Notes under the pieces: generated by a model | The model's database searches: none | Told to the model about the DNA's origin: nothing | What the model saw: the letters and a program-made list of their open reading frames with translations, nothing else | DNA from: Gigaspora margarita | Taxonomy: Eukaryota > Glomeromycota > Glomeromycetes > Diversisporales > Gigasporaceae | Assembly: GCA_009809945.1 (NCBI GenBank) | Contig: WTPW01000060.1 | Location: forward strand, 642,513-706,512 | Direction: 5' to 3' | Length of the DNA: 64,000 nt | Translations under genes and position numbers: made by a program | Part shown: positions 11,860 to 23,330 of the stretch, one piece after another | Position numbering within the stretch: the first letter of the stretch is position 1 | Layout: every line of letters starts with the position of its first letter

Positions 11860-12800
11860 AATTATTTACTCAAAAGGAAGCTGAATTACAAAAATGCTAT
11901 TCAATATCAGAAGTCTAATTCCAAGAACTATCTAAAAATAAAATAGGTGTTAGTTGAACATGAAGAAAACAAAAAAAATCAGGGCTTAATTTCAAAAAGA
12001 TAAGCAAAACCTATCTGAAAAAAGAAACAAGTATTAGTTGAATATAAATAAAAATGAAAATGCTACCTAAAACAGGAAGTCTAATTTTAAAAAAACAAGT
12101 AAAGCCTATCTGAAAAAGAAATTGGGGTTTAATTTCAAGAAAATGAGCGAAGCCCATTTGAAAAAAAAGCAGATATTAGTTGAACACGAAAAAAATAAAA
12201 AGATCACCCAAAACCAGAAGTTTAATTTCAAGAAGACAAGCAAAACCTATTTGAAAAAAGAAGATATTAGTTGAACACAAAGAAAACAAAAACATCACAC
12301 AAAACTAAAGGCTTATTCTAATAAAAGAAGTGAAACCTACCTAAAAAAAAGAAGCAGCTATTAGTTAAACTCAAAGAAAACAAAAATACTATACTAAACT
12401 AGAAGCTTAATACCAAGAAACAAACAAACCCTACCTGAAAACTGAAAATCTAATTTTAAGAGAATGAGAGCCTAATTTCAAGAAGTGAAACCCATTCGAA
12501 AAAAAAGAACATTAAATAGTAAGAAAACAAAAGCAACAAAGTACAACAATAATACTTATCCAAAACTGCTCAAAAAGTAAGCAAAAATACTATACTAAAT
12601 CAGAAGCCTAATGCCAAGAGATAAGCAAAAACTAAAAGTCTAATTTTAAGAGGATAAGAGCCTAATTCCAAGAAGCAAAACCCATCTGAAAAAAAATGTT
12701 AGTTGAGTAGCGAGTACACAAAAGCAACAAGCATAACAATAATACTTACCCAAAACTGATCAAGAAGCAAGCAAACATTAAACTTGTTAAATAGCTAAAA
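11860..12800. repeat. Degenerate tandem repeat, about 125-130 bp period
   Basis: Recurring blocks of the form CTAATTTCAAGAA.A.AAG, then CAAAACCTATCTGAAAAAAG, then ATTAGTTGAA, then AAGAAAACAAAAAT are repeated about seven times with heavy drift. The strand is strongly A-rich. No open frame. Confidence 0.55.
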
Positions 12801-13084
12801 AAAAACAAATAAAAAAATAATACTTAGCTAATCTGTATAATTGGCAATAAGTGCTAGTGGTGATACATAGTAATTTTGTTTTTTTTATTTTGTTATCCAA
12901 ATTTTAAATATAATATATCCAAAATTTATTAACTTTATCTATTTTAAATAATATAATATTAAAGGCTTTTATCCACTTTTAAATATAATTTTTTGGCCAA
13001 TATCCACTTTTTAAATATAACATCTTAGTAAAAAAGTATCTTTTTTATTCAAAATTTCAATATAATCTTTATATATATTATTTG

Positions 13085-13720
13085 GGGTCCTGTCAAAATC
13101 ATAGTTTTCGCAAAGTGCCAGAATAAATAAAAAAATAAAAATTAAAAAAATAAATAAAAAGAAAACAAACAAAAATAATAAAAATGTAAGCAAACTAAAT
13201 AAAAAAATAAAGTAGAGTTCGTGAAAGAAAATTGCCAAAATCAAGTTGTATGTATTTTTGCAAGTGCTAAAAAAGTTAGGATTTGCTTGCAAAGTATCAA
13301 AAAAGCCTAGGTTATTTTCTAACAAAGTGCTAGGATAAAATAAATTAATAAAAAAAAAACAAGAACAAAAAGAAAAAAAAATAACAAACAAAAAAATAAA
13401 TAAAGTACTAATTAAATTTTTATTTCTCTAAAGAGGCATTTTTGGAAATTTACAAATTGTTAGAGAATGCAATTGTGTGTTCTTGCAATGTACTGAAAGA
13501 CTAAGTTGGCTTGTACAAAGTGCTGAAAAGTCATTGGAGTTCTTGCAAAGTGCTAGAGAAGTTAGAGTTGGTGTTTTTGTAAAGTGTAGAAATAAAATAA
13601 AAAAATTAAAAAATAATAAATAATTAAAAAAAAATGAAAAAAATAAAACTAAAAAAAAATGAAACGAACCCCAAAAAAACAAATCAAAATGAAAAAACAA
13701 TGTAAAATTGATAGAAGATC
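13085..13720. repeat. GCAAAGTGC minisatellite in A-rich DNA
   Basis: The core TTCTTGCAAAGTGCTAGA...GTTAGAGTTGG recurs about eight times between A-rich spacers. The complementary form AGCACTTTGCAAGAA is found again at 22840-23330. The minus-strand ORFs here are phenylalanine-rich low-complexity readings of poly-T-like sequence and are not genes. Confidence 0.6.
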
Positions 13721-13739
13721 TAAATTATAAACAAAAAAA

Positions 13740-14577
13740 ATAAACAAAGATCTAATCTGATTTATAATACGATTATTAAAACATTTTGAAAATATTAGTC
13801 AAATGCATTCTTGGTATGATCCAAGCTGCAAATCTACTGATTTAGCTTGGTTTTCTAGTTCTAAAATATTTTGAAAGAATCAAAATATTTCAAAAATATT
13901 AGACCTAAAATATTTTGAAATATATTTTACTTATTTTGCAGTATACAAGATCTTTCGAAATATTAGCACATATAAATTTGCTAGTGGATCATAATACATA
14001 AAGTTAAATAGTAGTTGCAAAAAAATATTTAGACTATGCAATTATTAAAGATCTGTTAATCATTATATATTAATTCAAATAATTACAATTATAATCAATT
14101 AATAGATATATAATAATTTATATCAAAAATAATATATATCGATTATAGATATATGGGATGAGCCAGTAGAAAAGGGACAAATTTATTAGATAAATTTGTT
14201 CCTTTTCTACTAACTCACTCTCATATATTAATGAATTGATAAATAATATTATTTTTTAATTGATATAAACAATTAAGTGTTATTTATAGATCAATATCTG
14301 TTTAAAAAATTTTCTAATATATCTCAAATATTATTTTAAATCTACAAATTAAAATTTGAACTCTAAAAAAATATAATACTATATAGAAGGTATTAATAGA
14401 AAACAGGCAAATTAAAAATTTTTCAAAATTAAGTTTTTATGCTTAACTAATATAAAAACTTGTAAAGAATATTTTTATTTAATAATGAATTTTTGTATTT
14501 AAAAAATTTTGGTCAGAAATTAATCATCCAATTTTAATAGTTCAAAATAGATTATCTGATCTTAATTAGAACAGAAA
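13740..14577. other. Intergenic, one strong hairpin at 14148-14228
   Basis: AT-rich, no gene. At 14148-14228 ATATATGGGATGAGCCAGT... pairs with its complement ending ACTCACTCTCATATAT. The stem is about 38 bp with the centre ATTTATTAGATAAAT, and could be a very short fold-back MITE. Confidence 0.5.
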
Positions 14578-14580
14578 TAC

Positions 14581-14845
14581 CATAGTACACTGACCAAAAT
14601 ACCTTCCTTTTTTAATACCCCTCATTGCAAAGTATCCTAGTGCAAAATACGAGACCTCTATTAATTAAATATAGGTTTTTAAAATTTTTAGACTGCTTAT
14701 TGTAAGTGCAAAATATGTATATGCTTAAAAATTCTTTTCCTTGTGACACTGACCTGCTGCTGTATAATATACCCGGGTCTTTTGTAAATTTTTTTATGAG
14801 TAAATTGCATTGTACTTCAAGTACTTTGGTCAATGTACTATAGTA
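14581..14845. repeat. Candidate MITE with CATAGTACA.TGACCAAA termini
   Basis: CATAGTACACTGACCAAAAT at 14580 is mirrored by TACTTTGGTCAATGTACTAT at about 14820-14840. The interior holds TGCAAAGTATCCTAGTGCAAAATAC-type repeats. Target-site copies were not clear by eye. Confidence 0.45.
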
Positions 14846-15172
14846 ATTAATATTTATATTATACGATACTTTCTGATTAAGGCTATTAAGGCCAATCAAA
14901 ACCAAATAGATTCAGATTGTTAATCATTGTTTATGTGAGTTTGTATAATATAACACAAAAATCATATTATCTCAAAAACTCTAATTTATCAATTTGACTA
15001 GTTTCTATTGACATCCTCATATAATATCTTTCTTGCTCTTTTTAAAAAAAATAGCTTTAATACTTTTTAAAATAATGAATATCAAATTATAAAACCTCTT
15101 TAAAAATATTTTTTAAAAATATTTCTAATACCTTTTTTAAATATCTATTTTCTTGTTAAAATACTAATTTAA

Positions 15173-16181
15173 GAGTAGAGTATATGTAGATCAATTTGTC
15201 ATGTGATTTAATGTCTAATTAAAATTTTTATAAAAAATTGGAAGATGTTACTAATAAAACTTTTTATAATTATATACAATTTTTATTAAAATTTTAATAA
15301 CATATCAGTGGATCAGTGTAACTGGGTCTATTTTTTCGATAAACTATTACACAAAAATTTGCTCCTAAGTAACATTGAAAAACTAACAAACGAAGTACTT
15401 GTCACAACTAACAAAAGAGCCTCTTTAATATCTAGGCAAGTTAAAAAACCAATAAAACTTAATAAAAGAGCTATGCTATGCTGTAGAAAAAAGTACTTTT
15501 ATCGTTTGTTGAAATACTCGGGTGTTTTAAGATGGGTTGGGCATTGAGAAATGGGTTGGTAACTATCAAGGGTAAATTCAGAAGCCAATTTTCAAAAAAA
15601 TGGCCTTTTTAATCTACTTTTGGCTTATAATTAAATACATGAATTTCGTAATTTTCTACGTACTTAATTATAAATACAAAGCTGGTTAAAAAGGCCGTTT
15701 TTGTGAAAATTCGCTTTGTAATAAATTTTTGTGTAAAATTTTTTTGATAATCCTCGATCATGATTGGTCGAGCCGATATGTTATGCTGATTTGCTGATAT
15801 GATACATATATTAAAATATGCTTTTTATAATAGTATAATTTTAATAATTAAAACATATAAAAAAAATAGACTTGTATATATTGTAAAATTTTCTGTAGTA
15901 GGTTCAAATTTTCTGTAGTTACACAAAATCATTGGTTTTGATTGGTCTGTATCGCATAATTATCATATGATAAAAATGATATCTGATCTTTAAATACATG
16001 TATCTTGTTAAGTGTTTAACCAATTTTAATAATTTTACTACTAATAGAATTAGAAAAACCTATTCTACAAACTTAAATTTAGAAGTAAAATAATTAACTT
16101 AATAAAATATTTTAAAATTGTAAAAATAAAAAAATTTTATCATTAAGATCATATGAAAAATGATATGTATATACTCTACCC
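15173..16181. mobile_element. 1-kb piggyBac-type element (TTAA-flanked)
   Basis: TTAA at 15169-15172 and 16182-16185 flanks the termini GAGTAGAGTATATGTAGATC and (from the right) GGGTAGAGTATATACATATC. An internal inverted pair surrounds AAAATGGCC/GGCCGTTTT near 15600 and 15690. The plus-strand ORF at 15308-15547 shows no transposase motif and ends inside the element. Sister of the element at 10452-10967. Confidence 0.7.
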
Positions 16182-16185
16182 TTAA

Positions 16186-17270
16186 TATATCTATTTTTTA
16201 TTATTTTTACCTTTAGTCATTTTTTATTATTTATTATTATTATTTTTTTTATTAAATAGTTTCTAGTTAAATTTTTAAATTTTGTTTGTTTAATTTTGTT
16301 TTGATTATTTAACTAACACTTTAATTAATAAAAAAAAACCTTTTGTTATTAATAACTTGCAAATAATAAAAAATAGTTTCAATAATATTATAAAACAAAA
16401 AATTAATTTAGTTTAAAATTTAAATAAAATAGATTTAGAATTAAAAAATATAGTTTATATTTACAAAAATATTTTTGTTAAAATTTTTTTATAATTAGAA
16501 TTTTAAGATATATTAAATATAATTTATTTATATTCATTTAATATAAACTCTATTAACTCTTTCCAATAATCCCTCATACCAACTTTTTATAAATGCCGAT
16601 CTATGAAAACTTTATAGTTAGTATACTTTATATAACAAAAACTTTATCTAAAAGCAATTTGAATACAAAGTTTTAGATTATATATTGAGTTGAAATTGTG
16701 GAAGCTATAGCAGAAACATACTTTTAGTTGACTATACTATTCTACAAAGCATAACTTTTACACTCTCTTCAAGTTTGGTACTTTTGAAATTTTACTAAGA
16801 AGTAATTATTTTCTTCAAAAGATTGGTATTGTTTACTTTGTTCAAATTGAAAAGGTACCTATCTAATTGGTCTCTGTAAAATAAACAATAAATAACATAT
16901 AAGGCAGTTTAAAGAAAAAATTTCAAAATCAAATTTCTTTTCAAAAAGTTTTTTAGATATAGTTTTTTTTTATATACAGATAATACTTAGGCAGAGCATT
17001 TATTATATAATTGTTATTTTCTACTCTCTGTTTTCAATATTATTTATAGTTTTTGTCTTTGTTTCTTTTATCTTTTATTATTTTTTTTATTAAAATTTGG
17101 TTTTTATCTTCGTTTAAGAAGAGCACTATTTATCAATTAATTTTTAGGATAGGAAGGAAAGGTCAAAAAATTATCAGATTCTAATAGCAGATAACTTTTA
17201 ATTGACTAAAATTATTAAAATTTTAAAAATTTTTAAACTTTAATATTAAATAACTTTAAACTAGTAATCC
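16186..17270. other. Intergenic AT-rich stretch
   Basis: No gene, RNA gene or clear repeat seen. The composition is T/A-rich with many homopolymer runs. Confidence 0.4.
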
Positions 17271-18420
17271 ATTTTGGATGATTTTACTATCAAAATATTT
17301 AGCAATTTGAAGAAAAGATGCTTATTTGAAAATTTTTATCAAAAATTCAAAATTAAGCATCTTTGTCTTAAGAAAAATAAAATATACTAAAAATATATTT
17401 TTGGTGCTAAACAACTTTACTTAGTGCAAAAAATTAAAATCAATTAGTAAAATTTAGAGAATTATAGAAATTTGTATAATTTTATTAATAAAATTCTACA
17501 AATTTCTATTTTTTTTTTGGTTTAAAGGCCGTGTGCTATGGCCACGATTTATTATGAGTTATAGTGACGTAATATTTGTTACATGAATGAGGATACAACT
17601 AGCCACACGTGCACTTTTGGTGCCTAATTTAAGTAGTCCGCCTAAAGGTTCTACACTAGCTGCCATACCTACAACCCAACTATGGGAATTGTCTATTTAA
17701 ACCCTCTGGTTCATGATCCTCCTATTACTACCCGACGCACCACTTATTTAAGCAGATATTGTGGGGCCACGACCCTTTTACTTATCAACAGCTTTAGAGC
17801 TACTTTACCCTCGCACAAACTGCCTACCGAGGCAACTTCTGTGTCCCATACATGTAACATTGCCCGGATTTGGTAACTGAAGCTACCTGCCCTCATTAGG
17901 TTCGTTCTGATCATAGTACCACCTTCTTTTTTTGGCAATACCGTAAGGACCGATTTTCACTACCTCCTAACTCGGGACTTGCCAAACGGGTTCTTGTGGG
18001 TTTTTTCCGGTTCCCTGGATTTGCGATGTAGTACACCCTTGCGCCTGTGAGCTCCCATTCGAGATGGTGGAACCAAGGTTACAGGTTTTTGCACCCAACC
18101 GATCATAAGCCACAATTACCAAACACAGATTTAACTCCAAAACGTCGCCGGTGGGATTCGAACTGTCAATCTGCCACTTGGAGGGTGACACCTTGACCAC
18201 TTCTCTAAGGCGCCACACCCACTACAAATTTCTATTATTCTCTAAATTTTACTATTGTATCTAATTTTTTGCTTTAATTAAAGTTGTTTAGTACCAAAAA
18301 ATATAGTATATTAATATATTTTATTTATTTTTTTAAGTTTGAGACAAAGATACTTAATTTTGATTTTTGATAAAAATTTTTAAAATTAAGTATCTTTTCT
18401 TCAAATTTTAAAAAAAGTAA
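17271..18420. repeat. Hairpin A and B pair, split by a SINE
   Basis: Hairpin A starts at 17404 (GTGCTAAACAACTTTACTTAG) and its complement ends at about 18294 (AAGTTGTTTAGTACC). The two halves are separated by the SINE at 17511-18221. B-type arms (AAGATGCTTA.../...TAAGCATCTTTG) lie at about 17314-17370 and again after 18345. Confidence 0.65.
17511..18221 (-). mobile_element. Long tRNA-headed SINE, minus strand
   Basis: Read on the minus strand, it starts with a tRNA-like head: A-box-like TAGAGAAGTGGTCAAGG (plus positions 18191-18207) and B box AGTTCGAATCCC (about 18152-18163). It ends in an A-run (plus-strand T-run at 17511-17518). Identical 15-bp flanks CTACAAATTTCTATT lie at 17496-17510 and 18222-18236, the hallmark of L1-type target-primed insertion. 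At 711 bp it is long for a SINE and is far richer in G+C than its surroundings. ORFs inside it have no codon logic and are not called. Pol III transcription of the intact family is inferred from the boxes. Confidence 0.82.
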
Positions 18421-18446
18421 AACAAAATAATATATGCTAATTTAAT

Positions 18447-18732
18447 TAGGGTTCCTCAAATTCAAATCAAATCAAATATTGGGTCAATTTGAATTTGATC
18501 AAATCAAATTGACCCTAATTTAAATTTAATTTGATTCAAATATTTGGATTTAAATTTGATTTAAATTTGAATTTTTAATAGTAATTTTCAAATCAAATTA
18601 AATATTTGTTAAATCAAATCAAATTTGGCCAGATTTGAATTTGATCAAATCAAATATAGTCAAATTTGAATTTGAATTTGATCAAATATTTGATTCAAAT
18701 ATTTGAAGATCAAATCAAATTGCAGAACCCTA
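18447..18732. mobile_element. 286-bp hAT-type MITE rich in CAAAT/ATTTG
   Basis: Ends TAGGGTTCCTCAAATT and (inverted) TAGGGTTCTGCAATTT match hAT-style TAGGG termini. The flanks AATTTAAT and GATTTAAT agree at 7 of 8 bases. The interior is almost entirely CAAATCAAAT/ATTTGATTTG motifs, so it can fold in many registers. Confidence 0.72.
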
Positions 18733-18751
18733 GATTTAATATATTTTTTTT

Positions 18752-18985
18752 GTATTGAACAAGTTTACTTAGTGCAAACAGTTATAATCAATTAGTAAAA
18801 TTTTATGTAAAATAATATTTTAATAATTTTATTAATAAAATTATACAAATATTTATAAACCTCTAAATTTTACTAAAGATTCTGATTTTTGCTCTAAGTA
18901 AACTTGTTTAGCACCTATAGCAAAAATACTTAATTTTAAATTTTTGATAAAAAATTTTAAAATTAAACATCTTTTCTTAAAATTT
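18752..18985. repeat. Dispersed hairpin A plus B copy
   Basis: GTATTGAACAAGTTTACTTAG at 18752 pairs with CTAAGTAAACTTGTTTAGCA ending at about 18914. It is followed by the B arms AAATACTTAATTTTA and AAAATTAAACATCTTTT. Confidence 0.6.
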
Positions 18986-19289
18986 TAAGAAAAATAATAT
19001 AAAATATACTAAGGCTGTACAAAATTATACATTGGTTTTCATATCACAGGGTAGTGATTGGTGACCTGGCAGCATAGCTTTTTTTTTTTATAATAAAAAA
19101 ATTTTTTATAGCTATTACAGCTATTGTCATTCTTGGGACACCTGTAAAAATTTGCCGAATGATTTTTTAGCCAATTACGGTTAAGTTATTTAATAGCAGA
19201 TTTATCAGCTATGTAATTTAATAGATCAGGTGACTAATATATATTACAATAAGACTAAATATCAAAGTTGAACTTGTAAGTCGTAAAAT

Positions 19290-19945
19290 TTCAATTTCCT
19301 ATTCTTTGGCACGATCCACTTTCGCTACTTTTACTCAAACAAAGCCTTTATTTATTTCTACCAGTAATTATTTTTTGTTTAATGTTAAAGACGAAATTTT
19401 GTTTTTAAAAAATTTAATTCCTATTCTTTGGCAAGATCAATTTTTGTTTAAATGAAGCCTTTATTCATTTCTAATTATTTTTTATTTCATTTCGAAGACG
19501 AAAATTTCTATACTTTGGTAAGATACATTTTTGTTCAAACAAAGTCTTTATTTATTTCTAATTATTTTTTTTTTGCGAAAAATTCATTTTTAAAAAATTG
19601 AATTAAATTTCAATTTCTATTCTTTGGCAAAATTCATTTTCATTCAAAGGAAAGCATTTATTTATAATTATTTTTTGCTTCTTGTTGAAGATGAAAAATT
19701 GAATTTTAAAAAATTGTATAAAAATTCAATTTCTATTCTTTGGCAAGATCCATTTTCGTTCAAATGAATGCATTTATTATTTCTACTTATTTTTCTTAGA
19801 CGAAAAATTCATTTTTAAAAAATTAAACTAAATTTCGATCCTATTCTTTAGCAAGGTATTTTTGTTTGTATAAAGGCATTTATTTATTTCTAATTATTTT
19901 TTGTTACTTGTCGAAGACGAAAATTTTATTTTTAAAAAATTTGGG
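19290..19945. repeat. Degenerate tandem repeat, about 100-130 bp period
   Basis: Six units begin with CCTATTCTTTGGCAAGATC, followed by TTTTCGTTCAAA.GAA..CATTTATT, TCTAATTATTTTT and GACGAAAA.TTCATTTTTAAAAAATT. Divergence is high and no unit is open across its length. Confidence 0.65.
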
Positions 19946-19959
19946 ATATTTCTGTCATT

Positions 19960-20320
19960 TTAAATCAGTCAACAAATTCAAGATCACATACCTTTCTCAT
20001 AGCAAAGTCCAGCATTATGTTGACTATTCGAATTGCCTTTTTTTGCAAATTTCAATAACACTTCTGTGCACCTTTGTCACCAAAGATCAGTTGATCATTC
20101 TAATTGCCTTCTTCAGCAAATTTCAAATAACACTTAAAGCCTTGTTTGTGCTCATACCTTCATCATAGTAGAGTCCTGTTCATACGAATTGGCTCTTTTA
20201 GCAAATTTTAAGTAATACTTAACCGTATTTTTTTTCGTCCTTGTTTGTGCCAATACCTTTGTCATAGCAGAGTCCAACATTAAATTGTCCTTTCTAATTG
20301 CTTTCATAGTCCAAAAGTAG
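19960..20320. repeat. Second degenerate tandem repeat, about 105 bp period
   Basis: Units contain TTCTAATTGCCTT, then TTTAGCAAATTTCAA.TAACACTT, then CCTTGTTTGTGC..ATACC, then TTTGTCATAGCAGAGTCC. About three and a half copies follow directly after the preceding array. The ORF at 19866-20168 runs through both arrays and is not supported as a gene. Confidence 0.55.
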
Positions 20321-21286
20321 TAGCACTAGCAACAATGTCTACAAGAACAACCAAAGGTCCAAGTATTAGTTCAAGTATCAAACAACATACTACAAAAATT
20401 CAAAGAAATGGTACTACTTACGAAACTTAAACAGAAAGCACAACTGATTGATATTACATATATATTTATATAGTTTTCTGTAAATTTCTGCCTAAAACAT
20501 AGTACTATATTTATCTATTGTATGAGGAACGTTTAACCAAACATCACTTTGACAAGTTTTTGTCTTGATTAAAGCGCCTGACAATCACTATAAAGAATAT
20601 TTTTTTATTATTGTTTCTCAGAACTAAATATAGAAAAAAATATCTAGATTATAAAATTTAATTGTATATCCAGTATCTATGAGCTTGTCAGGGCAGCCAC
20701 CTTAAAGGACACTAATAATTGACATCACTGTTGCAGCATATAATTGATTGATTAATTGATAAAACCTGAGTTGCAAGTAGTACTATATATCAGGTTTGGT
20801 AGAATGAAATCCACAATAAAATTGTAGTTTTAAATGATATAGTTTTTAGCCAGTATTCATTTTAGTATAATCTTAATACTGGCTAAAAATTTATTATCAG
20901 AAAACTACATTTTTATTACTAAAAAATAATTATCGAAATTTGCTAATACAAAATATAACTATCTACATCGGAGTTATTCAATATTTCTAAATTAGACTTT
21001 CTTTATAAATGTGAAATAACTTCCAAAAGTGTAATTTTGAATTTTGATCAAAATAAGTTTAATCCCTAGACGTTATTTTGCGTTTATATTGTTTATCATC
21101 TGTTTTAGGTTTAGCGTGACTGCGTCATGCAGCTACTGATTAAATAAAATTGGTTTAAGTGCTAAATTTATTGAATGGAGAATTTTATTGGCTAATTATA
21201 TAAAAAAAAAATTTCAATCCCACTTTACTAATCTGGCTGGGATATAAAAACCAATTATATAAATTTGTATGGCCTAATTTAATATA
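20321..21286. other. Intergenic AT-rich stretch with a small palindrome
   Basis: No gene. Near 20815-20925, AAAATTGTAGTTTT...TTTTTAGCCAGTATT is mirrored by AATACTGGCTAAAAA...GAAAACTACATTTTT, a fold-back of about 110 bp. Confidence 0.45.
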
Positions 21287-21430
21287 TTTTTTGATATTAA
21301 ACAAGTTTTCTTAGTACAAGAAGTTATGATCAATTAGTAAAATTTCAAGTAATATAATATTGTTAATAATTTTATTAATAAAATTATACAAAATACTATT
21401 ATTTTCTAAATTTTACTAATTAATTTATAA
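21287..21430. repeat. Partial hairpin A copy
   Basis: GATATTAAACAAGTTTTCTTAGTACAAGAAGTTA.GATCAATTAGTAAAATT-like left arm with a shortened right arm ending TTTTACTAATTAATTTATAAG. Confidence 0.45.
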
Positions 21431-21892
21431 GAAACCTTAACCTAGATCTGGGTTTTTTGTTAATAATAATGAAACTTATAGAAGTTTATATTAAAATTTT
21501 TTTTTTATTCTAGACCTTAATAAGGTTTATATTAAATATAAAAAAACTTTGGATTTATATTTATAGGTAAATTCTAAATTTTTTTATTTTGTTTTTATTT
21601 TTATTTTGTGATACTATTGTTTCTTTGAATTTTCTTTAGATAAATAAAAATTTTTTCTTTTTTTGTTACTATTACTAATTTTCTTTTTCTTTAGGTCTTT
21701 TTGTCTTTCTTCCTTTAGATATTTTTTGTTTGAAGCCAGGAGCTAAGATGCAAAATGGAACTAGGCCAGTTTTTAAATAAGTAATAGTAGTTTTTTTTTT
21801 TACTAGTTTGTTTCTTTTGTTATAAGTACTAACTTCTCTTTTTTTTTAGTTGTTTCTTTTTTTGGAGTCATTATTCTTGGATTTGTTGTTTT

Positions 21893-22740
21893 NNNNNNNN
21901 NNNNNNNNNNNNNNNNNNNNNNNNNNNNNNNNNNNNNNNNNNNNNNNNNNNNNNNNNNNNNNNNNNNNNNNNNNNNNNNNNNNNNNNNNNNNNNNNNNNN
22001 NNNNNNNNNNNNNNNNNNNNNNNNNNNNNNNNNNNNNNNNNNNNNNNNNNNNNNNNNNNNNNNNNNNNNNNNNNNNNNNNNNNNNNNNNNNNNNNNNNNN
22101 NNNNNNNNNNNNNNNNNNNNNNNNNNNNNNNNNNNNNNNNNNNNNNNNNNNNNNNNNNNNNNNNNNNNNNNNNNNNNNNNNNNNNNNNNNNNNNNNNNNN
22201 NNNNNNNNNNNNNNNNNNNNNNNNNNNNNNNNNNNNNNNNNNNNNNNNNNNNNNNNNNNNNNNNNNNNNNNNNNNNNNNNNNNNNNNNNNNNNNNNNNNN
22301 NNNNNNNNNNNNNNNNNNNNNNNNNNNNNNNNNNNNNNNNNNNNNNNNNNNNNNNNNNNNNNNNNNNNNNNNNNNNNNNNNNNNNNNNNNNNNNNNNNNN
22401 NNNNNNNNNNNNNNNNNNNNNNNNNNNNNNNNNNNNNNNNNNNNNNNNNNNNNNNNNNNNNNNNNNNNNNNNNNNNNNNNNNNNNNNNNNNNNNNNNNNN
22501 NNNNNNNNNNNNNNNNNNNNNNNNNNNNNNNNNNNNNNNNNNNNNNNNNNNNNNNNNNNNNNNNNNNNNNNNNNNNNNNNNNNNNNNNNNNNNNNNNNNN
22601 NNNNNNNNNNNNNNNNNNNNNNNNNNNNNNNNNNNNNNNNNNNNNNNNNNNNNNNNNNNNNNNNNNNNNNNNNNNNNNNNNNNNNNNNNNNNNNNNNNNN
22701 NNNNNNNNNNNNNNNNNNNNNNNNNNNNNNNNNNNNNNNN
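21893..22740. other. Assembly gap (848 N)
   Basis: A run of N. Translations that span it are artefacts. T-rich homopolymer sequence and the GCACTTTGCAAGA minisatellite border it. Confidence 0.99.
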
Positions 22741-22779
22741 AAGTTGATTTTGTAAGCCAACTCAGACTTCTGATACTTT

Positions 22780-23330
22780 GCAAAAATATCAACAACAATT
22801 TCTAAATTTTCAAGAACGATCTTTAGAGAAATGATTTAGTTGGGCACAAGTTTCTGCAAGTTTTTGCAAGTTTTTGCAAGTTTTGCTTTTATTTGACATT
22901 TGTTTTTTTGTTTTTGTTTTTTTTTTAATTTTTTTTTTATTAATTTATTTTATTCTGGCACTTTGTAAGAACACAACTCTTACTTCCTGGCACTTTGAAG
23001 AAACCAACCCAGACTTTTTTGCTATTTTGCAAACATTAACTTGGCTTTTAGCAATTTCTGAATTGTCAGAAAAATGGAGATTTGGGGCTTCCTTTATTTT
23101 TTTTTATTTAGTTTTTTGTTTTTTTTTACTTATTTTTTAATTTTTATTCTATATTCCTGACTTCTTCGGCACTTTGCAAGAAAACAACCTAACTTTTCTA
23201 GCACTTTACAAGAATACCAACTTTAAGAACACCAACTTTAACTTCTCTAGCACTTTGCAAGAACAAACTAGATTTTTCTGGCAATTTGAACACTTCTGAA
23301 AAGTAGTTTTCTTTATTTTTTCACTTCTCT
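22780..23330. repeat. AGCACTTTGCAAGAA minisatellite, inverse of 13085-13720
   Basis: Repeats of CTGGCACTTTG.AAGAA..CAAC..AGACTTTT and CTAGCACTTTGCAAGAACA separated by T-rich runs, in the opposite orientation to the copy at 13085-13720. TTTTTGCAAG is triplicated near 22858-22882. No gene. Confidence 0.6.

Noticed and set aside
13011..13700. Phe-rich ORFs resembling membrane proteins
   Set aside because: Homopolymer T/A reading of a minisatellite; hydrophobicity is a composition artefact.
14612..14905. 97-codon minus ORF
   Set aside because: No motif found; it overlaps a candidate MITE with inverted ends, so left uncalled.
17682..18218. Several ORFs of 64-83 codons on both strands
   Set aside because: They lie inside the SINE, overlap each other on opposite strands and have no domain; explained by the locally higher G+C.
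21803..22798. Long ORFs across 21.8-22.8 kb
   Set aside because: They consist almost wholly of the N gap.
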